A stretch of 12,251 bases of DNA. Origin: Bacteroidetes bacterium QH_10_64_37. Lineage in GTDB: Bacteria > Bacteroidota > Rhodothermia > Rhodothermales > Salinibacteraceae. Where the stretch lies: NCBI GenBank assembly GCA_003023105.1, contig PXSZ01000072.1, forward strand, positions 1 through 12,251. The letters run 5' to 3'. The translations under genes and the position numbers were made by a program. The notes under the pieces were generated by a model that saw nothing but the letters and a program-made list of their open reading frames with translations, was not told the origin of the DNA and did no database searches. Shown here piece after piece: positions 1 through 5,511 of the stretch (the first letter of the stretch is position 1; each line of letters starts with the position of its first letter).

Positions 1-255
1 AAATCTCGTACTGTGGACGAAAGAAAATCCTCTTGTTTGCACGACGGAAGCGTTTCCGACCGCCCCTTCTCTACGTGGAGAGCGGGGGTCGCCGACGAGG
101 CCTTCATTCTCACATTTCCTTCACGGGGCGCTGGGATTAACAATCGATGCTCCAATTTTCTCGTGCTCTACACGCTAGTCGTCTCTGCGTGTGTCCACGC
201 CTCTTGCCTCGTACTCGCTCCCCAAGAAGAGGACTCCTTCCGAGGTACACTTCCA

Positions 256-2035
256 ATGTGGCATCGAGCCTGGTCGTGGTTCCAGGAGAGCCTTACGATT
301 CGCCGGTGGCTCTCGGAGTACTCGGCAGAAACGCTGCGAAGCGACGCGGCGGCGGGCCTCACGGTCGGGGTGATGCTCATCCCGCAGGCACATGGCCTAC
401 GCCGTCATCGCGGGCCTGCCCCCGATCTACGGGCTCTATGGCGCCCTCGTCCCACTCCTCGTGTATCCGGCGTTCGGCACGTCACGCCAGCTCGCCATTG
501 GGCCCCGGGCGCTCGACATGCTGATCCTCGCGGCCGGACTCGGGGCTATCGCCGAGGCCGGCACCAGCGAGTACGTAACGCTGGCCGTCGTCGTGACCGC
601 CATGGTGGGTGTGCTGCAGATTGCGATGGGGGCCATGCAGCTCGGGTTCGTGGCCAATCTGCTGTCGCGACCGGTGATCGCAGGGCTCACCTCCGCCGCA
701 GCCCTCATTATCTCCTTTAGTCAGTTGGGAAGCCTCCTCGGCGTCGACCTCGGCAACTCGCAGTACGTCCACGTTATTCTCTGGCGAGCCCTTCACCACC
801 TCGGAGAGGTCCATTTGCTGTCTCTGGGCGTCGGGGGGGTCGGCATCGCGCTGTTGCTTCTGATCCCGAAGTGGAATCGGCTGGTGCCGGGGGCGCTCGT
901 GGTGGTGGTCCTGGCCACGGGGGCCAGCTACGCGTTCTCGTTCGAAGAACACGGCATGGCGGTGGTCGGCTCGATCCCGAAGGGCCTCCCGCCTCTCAGC
1001 CTGCCGGACCTGAACCTGGGCACGCTCAACACCCTTCTCCCGGCCGCGGTCACGCTGGCCCTGGTGCAGTTCATGAAGGACGTCTCGCTCGGGCGTGTCT
1101 TCGCCACGCGGCACGGGTACACGATCGACGCCAACAAGGAACTCGTCGGCCTTGGATCGGCCAACCTCGTGGGGTCCTTCTTCTCCAGCATTCCAGTGTC
1201 GGGGAGCTTCTCGCGGTCGGCCGTCAACGACCAGACCGGCGCCCAAACGCCCCTTGCCAACTGGTTTACGGCCGGGGTCATCGCCCTCACGCTCCTCTTC
1301 CTGACGCCCCTCTTCTACTCCCTCCCCACCCCGGCCCTGGCCGCCATCATCATCGTGGCCGGCATTGGCCTCATCGATGTCCACGAGCTACGCAATCTCT
1401 TTAAGGCGCGGCGGCGGGACGGCTACATTGCCCTGTTTACGGCGGGCTGCACACTCTTTATCGGCATCCAGGAAGGCATCTTGCTCGGCATCGGGGCCTC
1501 CGTCATCGCCGTGCTCTACCGCATCAGCAGCCCCAACGTGGCCGAGCTCGGACACGTCCCCGGCACCCACCTCTTCCGCGACCTGGAGCGCTTCGGGCAG
1601 GCGGTGCGCCTGAAGGACATCATGGTACTGCGCGTGGACGCCTCCTTCTCGTTCGCCAACGCGGAGTACTTCAAGGACTTCATCCTGGAGAAGAGCGAGC
1701 GCGAGGGGCGCAACGTGGAGGTGGTCATCGTGGACGGCAGTAGCATCAACGGCCTCGACACCACCGCGATCGAGGCCCTGTTCTCGGTCGCAGAGTCGCT
1801 GGAGGAGCAGGGCATCGAGCTACACTTTACGGGACTCATCGGACCGGTGCGCGAGGTGGTGCGCCGCTCGGGGTTCCATGCCCTGCTCGGCGACAACAAG
1901 TTTCACCTCGCTCCCCACGCGGCCGTGGTGAGCGTGCTGGAACGCTGGGACGCTGAGGAGGACACCGACCGGATCGACCAGTACTTTGCCACCACGGAGC
2001 CGCAGAAGAAGGAGGCCACGCCCGCAGCGTCGTGA
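256..2035 (+). CDS. SulP family anion transporter with STAS domain, frameshifted
   Basis: SulP (SLC26-type) inner-membrane anion transporter, expected to move sulfate, bicarbonate or a similar anion by ion coupling; the substrate cannot be told from sequence. Frame 1 from ATG 256 encodes a typical SulP N-terminus (RWLSEYSAETLRSDAAAGLTVGVMLIPQA). The rest is in frame 2 from ATG 392 (MAYAVIAGLPPIYGLYGALVP...), 547 residues. The family motif LIPQ-x-MAYA is split by one extra C at 391; removing it restores a protein of about 592 residues, normal for SulP with STAS. The helices include GSFFSSIPVSGSFSRSAVN, the conserved core. The STAS domain covers roughly residues 400-525 of the frame-2 part (VDGSSINGLDTTAIEAL). 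The intact annotated product may start at 392 and would lack the cytoplasmic N-terminus and half of helix 1. Family assignment is very secure; whether this copy works is not. Confidence 0.9.
391..391 (+). other. Frameshift site: extra C in the SulP gene
   Basis: The bases around 381-397 read CCCGCAGGCA-C-ATGGCCT. Without the C at 391 the reading is Pro-Gln-Ala-Met-Ala, which continues the SulP helix-1 motif seamlessly from frame 1 into frame 2. The conserved protein sequence on both sides pins the event to within one or two codons. It may be a true mutation or a sequencing or assembly error. No slippery heptamer is seen that would suggest programmed frameshifting. Confidence 0.8.
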
Positions 2036-2073
2036 GCACTGTGAGCGCGAGGGTGTGGGAGCGTGGGGTAACG

Positions 2074-2093
2074 TGTCCCGAACGCTATCGGGA
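2074..2093. repeat. Hairpin element, TCCCGA stem (copy 1)
   Basis: Perfect 6-bp inverted repeat TCCCGA (2076-2081) and TCGGGA (2088-2093) around a 6-base loop ACGCTA, preceded by TG. It lies about 40 bp after the SulP stop. A nearly identical 20-base element in reverse orientation is at 3668-3687, differing at one loop base. There is no T-run, so a classical intrinsic terminator is unlikely. It could be a REP-like dispersed element or an RNA-processing or termination signal. Confidence 0.6.
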
Positions 2094-2116
2094 TGGGTGA
2101 GACGGGATGGGTGAGA
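2090..2116. repeat. Two direct copies of a 14-bp unit
   Basis: The 13-mer GGGATGGGTGAGA occurs at 2090-2102 and again at 2104-2116, a period of 14. The first copy overlaps the right arm of the TCCCGA hairpin. It lies in the gap between the SulP gene and the coiled-coil gene. It may be a simple duplication; no function is evident. Confidence 0.6.
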
Positions 2117-2195
2117 GCCCGCGATGAGGAATGGAACGCCTTGTTGTGGCTGGGGTATTGCCCATAGCCACTGTGTCTCATCCGTCCGCTAGGCC

Positions 2196-2603
2196 ATGCC
2201 GACCTCTCTGCCGCAGAGCGTGCGCGAAAGCTGGGGCGAGCACGCTGCCGACGACTTTGCCCGCTGGCTCGACGAGTACGTGCAGGACCACGCCGTCGCC
2301 CGCGATGAATACCGCGAGGTCCTCTCGCGCCTCGACGTGCTCGGAAATGAAGTCGCCGGGATCAACGAACGGCTCGACCGGATGGAGGACCGGTTTGAAC
2401 AAATAGAAGACCGGTTCAACCAGATCGACCAGCGCATCGATGAGCAGAGCGCGCAGTTCAACCAGCGGATCGACTCGGTAAACGAGCGGATCGACCAGCT
2501 GCACGAACAGATGCGGGTACAGACGCGCTGGACAATCGGAACGATTGCCCTCTTCGGGACGATCGTAACAGTTCTGCCGGCCATCGCGGAGTTCGCGCCC
2601 TGA
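2196..2603 (+). CDS. Coiled-coil protein with C-terminal membrane anchor
   Basis: 135 residues, no enzymatic motif recognised. Residues 1-45 are acidic and helical (ARWLDEYVQDH...RDEYREVLSRL). Residues about 45-108 are a continuous heptad coiled coil (RLDRMEDRFEQIEDRFNQIDQRID), and residues 113-131 (TIGTIALFGTIVTVLPAIA) form a single hydrophobic helix at the extreme C-terminus, giving a tail-anchored layout with the coil probably in the cytoplasm. The heptads are partly encoded by repeated 21-bp units, for example the stretch from about 2383 with two copies of a GACCGGTT-Y-(A)AAC core. Such small coiled-coil/TM proteins are frequent hypothetical genes in Rhodothermota; the role may be oligomerisation at the membrane. 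The start ATG 2196 is the only one that gives the full helical N-terminus. It converges with the DUF2459 gene. Confidence 0.8.
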   Translation: MPTSLPQSVRESWGEHAADDFARWLDEYVQDHAVARDEYREVLSRLDVLGNEVAGINERLDRMEDRFEQIEDRFNQIDQRIDEQSAQFNQRIDSVNERIDQLHEQMRVQTRWTIGTIALFGTIVTVLPAIAEFAP

Positions 2604-2658
2604 GAGCCTGCTCCGCCCGGCCTTCTGCCACCCGACACATCGGTCAGGGTCACTCTCG

Positions 2659-3333
2659 TCACCCTCCTGTTCCCTGTTGCACGAGCGCCCCACACTCTTT
2701 CGCTTGTGCCACCACCTGTCCCACCGTAAAGACCCAGCGCGGGGCCCCGTCGCAGCCCGCCGCTTCGAGCGCGGCGGCGGCCCAGTGGTTGCAGTTGTTG
2801 AAGACGTGGTACGGCAGCGGCGATCGGTAGAAGCGGCTGTCTGCGTAGTAGCCGGGAGCCGCAACGGGTGCGCGTCCGGTCGAGTCGACCGCGAACGATT
2901 CCGCCACGAAGGCAAGGAGGGCGTCGAGCTCGGCCTCCCCGACCGGCACGCGGATGACGGCCTGCTTCGGAAACCGATCGAGAACGGCTCCGTCGATGGG
3001 CACGACGTGGAGCACGCTGCTCGTGGGCCAGAGGCCGGCCCGGAGCACGCCCCATACGCCCCGCGAGCGGCCCGGGTAGTAGCGCGCCTCCCCCCAGCCC
3101 ACCTCCAGGTACCGCGCGTTCGGGAAGTCGTCGAGCACCGGCCACCGGTCGTCGGGGACCTCGGCCCGGCGTACGGCGATGCCCGCATGCCGGCCGTGTT
3201 TGACGACGTAAACGGCACTCGTGCTGTCGGGCGTGGCATCGACTGTTTGACGCGGCAGGTGACAGCGGGTCGCCAGAAGGAGTCCCCACGCGACGAGCAG
3301 AATCAGCGAAATGCGGCGTCCCCAGCGGGCCAC
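2659..3333 (-). CDS. DUF2459 family membrane-anchored protein
   Basis: 224 residues, matching the DUF2459 family (first noted near urease genes; function unknown). The start is GTG at 3333, giving MARWGRR followed by a hydrophobic segment (residues 8-22), a signal anchor or signal peptide; Cys24 lacks a good lipobox. Family landmarks follow in order: VYVVKHGRHAG (42-51), YLEVGWGEARYY (75-86), LWPTSSVLHV (101-110), GYYADSRFY (161-169), HVFNNCNHWAAAALEAAGC (176-194). The order of a conserved His (46 or 49) before the N-C-x-H-W motif (Cys181, His183) resembles the permuted NlpC/P60-LRAT arrangement (His first, then NCEHF), so a hydrolase or acyltransferase role outside the membrane is possible, but this is inference. 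No urease genes are visible nearby. Confidence 0.82.
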   Translation of the reverse strand: MARWGRRISLILLVAWGLLLATRCHLPRQTVDATPDSTSAVYVVKHGRHAGIAVRRAEVPDDRWPVLDDFPNARYLEVGWGEARYYPGRSRGVWGVLRAGLWPTSSVLHVVPIDGAVLDRFPKQAVIRVPVGEAELDALLAFVAESFAVDSTGRAPVAAPGYYADSRFYRSPLPYHVFNNCNHWAAAALEAAGCDGAPRWVFTVGQVVAQAKECGALVQQGTGG

Positions 3334-3667
3334 GGCACAGAAGGAGACGATCGGAGGCAGTGGTGATGCGAGCTGCGGCGCCCCGCTTCGGCTCGTAGCG
3401 CGTCTGCCGGAACGGCACCGTCCCGACGTGCGAGCCGAGATCCAAAAGCCGAACGGACCGGGCGGCCTTCAGGTCCACCGGCACGCACACAAATCCGGTC
3501 GTCCGCATTTCCGAAACGAGGGGGGTTCGGTGGAGGGCCGACTGGACTCAGCGAGCACGATGCTACCCGAAGCGGGCCCATGCTCACCGGTGATCGGTGC
3601 GCTCTTCGGTCCGCCGGAGGCGTACCCCCCGAGAAGTCACCTTCAGAACAGCGGGGTCCCGGTACCC

Positions 3668-3687
3668 TCCCGATAGCATTCGGGACA
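3668..3687. repeat. Hairpin element, TCCCGA stem (copy 2, reversed)
   Basis: TCCCGA (3668-3673), loop TAGCAT, TCGGGA (3680-3685), then CA. Its reverse complement matches 2074-2093 at 19 of 20 positions, the difference being in the loop. Both copies also lie beside GTGGGAG-like octamer sequence on the same relative side, so the shared unit may be longer than the hairpin. Confidence 0.6.
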
Positions 3688-3747
3688 TGTTCTCCCTTTT
3701 CCCTTTCCCTCACAGTCTCCCCCGCTCCCACGCCTTCACCTCCCACG

Positions 3748-3779
3748 TCCATACTTCCACGCCTCCAAGCTTCCACACG
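3748..3779. repeat. Degenerate octanucleotide tandem array
   Basis: TCCA recurs at 3748, 3756, 3764 and 3772, exactly 8 bp apart, with variable bases between (units such as TACTTCCA, CGCCTCCA, AGCTTCCA). The array is intergenic, about 100 bp before the restriction-modification remnant. The same pattern occurs at 5401-5440. Confidence 0.65.
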
Positions 3780-3876
3780 TAAATCCCTCTCCCAACCCCT
3801 CCTTCATTTCCGCGTCGGGAGTGTTAGGTTGTATCGCAGAGCGCACCCGCTCGCCCAACGCCACCGCATCCTCCCT

Positions 3877-4494
3877 ATGCCGGTTCCACCAACGTACCTC
3901 ACGCACATCGAGGAAAACCTCGCCGCAGGAGGCGAGCATCGCGGGCGAGTACACGGAGGGCCGCAGATTCAGGCCCTCTTTCAGAATTATACCACGGGGG
4001 TCCAGACCAACAGACGACGCGCCGGACGGGCGGCGGCCCAATCTCACGCCCGACTTCGTGGAGACCTGCACGTCGCGCTGGGGCCTCGACTTTGTGACGG
4101 ACGGTACCGGCGATCTGGAGACGACCTTTGGGCCGGAGGACGTGCTGCACTACGCGTACGCGCTCTTCCACAGTCCCACGTACCGGCGTCGCTACGAGGA
4201 GCTGCTGCGCATCGACTTTCCGCGCCCTCCCCTCACCTCGTGACCTCGCCCTGCTCCGGGCCCTCTGCGAGCAAGGACGCGCCCTCGTCGACCTGCACCT
4301 CATGAACGCGACCCTCGACGCAACGGAGCGCCCCCGACCGCTTCGACGCCCTTCGGCACTACCAGAACGTCGTGGCCACCCTGCGCCGCACGACGGAACA
4401 CATGACCACCGTCGACACGCTCATCGACGAACACGGCGGCTGGCCGCTCCCTGGAAGCACGACCGCCGACGCCGAACAGAGATCTGCCCTGTAA
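3877..4494 (+). pseudogene. Remnant of Type ISP/IIG-like restriction-modification enzyme
   Basis: Four pieces in three frames look like one very large methyltransferase-restriction protein (usually about 1000-1600 residues) with most of it deleted. (1) Frame 1 from ATG 3877, PPTYLTHIEENLAAGGEH...QALFQNYTTGVQTN, resembles the family N-terminus. (2) Frame 2, about 4013-4240, DDAPDGRRPNLTPDF...GPEDVLHYAYALFHSPTYRRRYEELLRIDFP, is a hallmark C-terminal segment. (3) Frame 3 from 4242, DLALLRALCEQGRALVDLHLM, continues it if the T at 4241 is removed. (4) Frame 1, about 4328-4494, RFDALRHYQNVVATLRRTTEHMTTVDTLIDEHGGWP, resembles the end of such proteins. The catalytic methyltransferase (NPPY) and helicase/nuclease parts are absent. 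Family recognition is from memory; the C-terminal pieces are convincing, the N-terminal piece less so. No specificity or partner gene remains nearby. Confidence 0.65.
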
Positions 4495-4530
4495 CATCTC
4501 GCCTCTTTTTCCTCCGACCTTTCCTTCCTC

Positions 4531-5001
4531 ATGGACCAAAACGCTGCCCTCCGCTCCCACCTCACAGACCTCCTCACCGTCCGGCAGGCCCACTGCACGT
4601 TCGAGGACGCCGTGGCGCACGGGCCCGACGACCTGCCCTACGCGGTGTGGGAGCTCGCCGACCACATCCGCGCCGCTCAGCGCGACATCCTCGACTACTG
4701 CCGCGACCCGGACTACGAGGCGCCCGACTGGCCTGCGGGCTACTGGCCCGACACCGCCGCGCCGCCCGACGAGGCGGCCTGGAAGAACTGCCTGGCCCAG
4801 GTGCGAAGCGATCGGGCAACACTGTGCGACCTCGTCACCGACGAGACGCTCGATCTCTATGACACCGTCCCCTCCAGCGACGAGCACACGTACCTGCGCG
4901 AGGCGATGCTCGTGGCCGACCACACGGCCTACCACGTCGGTCAAATCGTGACGGTGCGCCGACAGCTCGGCCTCTGGCCGCCGAGCGGCGACGCCGAATG
5001 A
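4531..5001 (+). CDS. DinB/YfiT-like metal-binding protein
   Basis: 156 residues, the usual length for the DinB superfamily four-helix bundle. Three histidines sit where this family binds a divalent metal: His45 in VWELADHIRAAQRDIL, and His131 and His135 in LVADHTAYHVGQIVTVRRQLGLWP, the last being the classic family C-terminal motif. DinB-type proteins include thiol transferases (bacillithiol, mycothiol) and many of unknown activity; the substrate cannot be predicted here. No signal peptide, so cytoplasmic. It starts 36 bp after the end of the restriction-modification remnant and is separated by 37 bp from the convergent PHA-system gene. The ATG at 4531 places the first helix correctly. The sequence is Asp/Glu-rich, in line with a halophilic host. 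Confidence 0.85.
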   Translation: MDQNAALRSHLTDLLTVRQAHCTFEDAVAHGPDDLPYAVWELADHIRAAQRDILDYCRDPDYEAPDWPAGYWPDTAAPPDEAAWKNCLAQVRSDRATLCDLVTDETLDLYDTVPSSDEHTYLREAMLVADHTAYHVGQIVTVRRQLGLWPPSGDAE

Positions 5002-5038
5002 TCCGCGGCGAAACGGAGCGTCCCACGTGCTGGCGGTC

Positions 5039-5317
5039 CTACGATTCAAGGTGGCGATCCAGATGGTCCTCCGCCTCGGATTTTACACGGCTCCGCATCG
5101 GCTGGAGAAATGCGCTGAGGTTGATCGCGACGTGCACCGCGTCGGACTCCACCTCGATGTGCCCGTCGGCCCCCTGCCCGTCGAACTGGAGGGTGTTTTC
5201 GGCCCACTGGTAGTCGACCCCGAGTTCGTCCTCCAGGTTTTGCGCGACGCGCTCAATGGCGGCACGACCCTCGTCGAGGCCCAGAGAGTGCGAGCGGGTA
5301 ATGTTGATGTCAGCCAT
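5039..5317 (-). CDS. Polyhydroxyalkanoic acid system family protein
   Basis: 92 residues matching the small PHA_gran_rgn family: MADINITRSHSLGLDEGRAAIERVAQNLEDELGVDYQWAENTLQFDGQGADGHIEV..., with the typical RxHSLxxxEA opening, the central YxWxxxTLxFxxxGxxGxIEV strands and the C-terminal LxxP...EAEDHLDRHL helix. The start is ATG 5317; the longer upstream frame to 5377 (MRLFVPLSRS...) is not family-like. Some members are found with PHA granule genes, but many genomes carry it without them, and no PHA synthase or phasin is visible here, so the name implies more than is known. Cytoplasmic. It is divergent from the M14 peptidase gene, and the 194-bp gap holds an octamer array and a likely promoter. 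Confidence 0.82.
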   Translation of the reverse strand: MADINITRSHSLGLDEGRAAIERVAQNLEDELGVDYQWAENTLQFDGQGADGHIEVESDAVHVAINLSAFLQPMRSRVKSEAEDHLDRHLES

Positions 5318-5400
5318 TGCGGAGACCGTTCTCGGAGGAAGGATAAGCGAACGAGAAAGGGGTACGAAGAGCCGCACAGTCCGTTCTCTCCACTCTCACT

Positions 5401-5440
5401 TCCACACCTCCGCACTTCCAACCCTCCACACGTCCATCCT
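5401..5440. repeat. Degenerate octanucleotide tandem array
   Basis: Units CTTCCACA, CCTCCGCA, CTTCCAAC, CCTCCACA and CGTCCATC follow one another with TCCA or TCCG at 5401, 5409, 5417, 5425 and 5433, an exact 8-bp period. It lies in the divergent gap between the PHA-system gene and the M14 peptidase gene. It shares the core CACGTCCA with the array at 3748-3779. Confidence 0.7.
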
Positions 5441-5462
5441 TGTAACTGCCCCGCCGTCGCTG

Positions 5463-5493
5463 TTTGTTGTGGGCGTCCCTGTTCGTATTTTCC
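5463..5493 (+). promoter_or_regulatory. Possible Bacteroidota-type promoter for the M14 gene
   Basis: TTTG at 5463-5466 is followed 19 bp later by TATTTTCC (5486-5493), close to the Bacteroidota TTTG / TAnnTTTG pattern. The same place can be read as TTGTTG, 16 bp, TATTTT. The end is 18 bp before ATG 5512, leaving a short leader. The assignment rests on pattern match only. Confidence 0.35.
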
Positions 5494-5511
5494 ACCGTTT
5501 TTCCCGTTCGC

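Larger units (their letters stand above)
3334..3876. other. Intergenic region without a recognised gene
   Basis: About 540 bp between the DUF2459 start and the restriction-modification remnant. It holds the reverse-oriented TCCCGA hairpin (3668-3687), a pyrimidine-rich stretch (about 3688-3730) and an octanucleotide array (3748-3779). On the minus strand, 3508 down to about 3333 reads as an open frame with G/C-rich third positions (MRTTGFVCVPVDLKAARSVRLLDLGSHVG...), which could be a gene scrap, but I recognise no family and the frame then runs antisense through DUF2459. The rest shows nothing identifiable. Confidence 0.5.

Noticed and set aside
380..400. Programmed ribosomal frameshift in the SulP gene
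   Set aside because: No slippery heptamer or following stem-loop or pseudoknot is evident, and SulP genes are not known to need frameshifting; mutation or sequence error is simpler.
2189..3508. 439-residue minus-strand frame covering DUF2459 and the coiled-coil gene
   Set aside because: Runs out of frame through DUF2459 and antisense through the coiled-coil gene; arginine-rich and without domain features apart from the uncertain first 55 residues, noted separately.
3748..5440. CRISPR array
   Set aside because: The repeats are 8-bp periodic with no 25-40 bp conserved repeat or unique spacers, and no cas genes are present.
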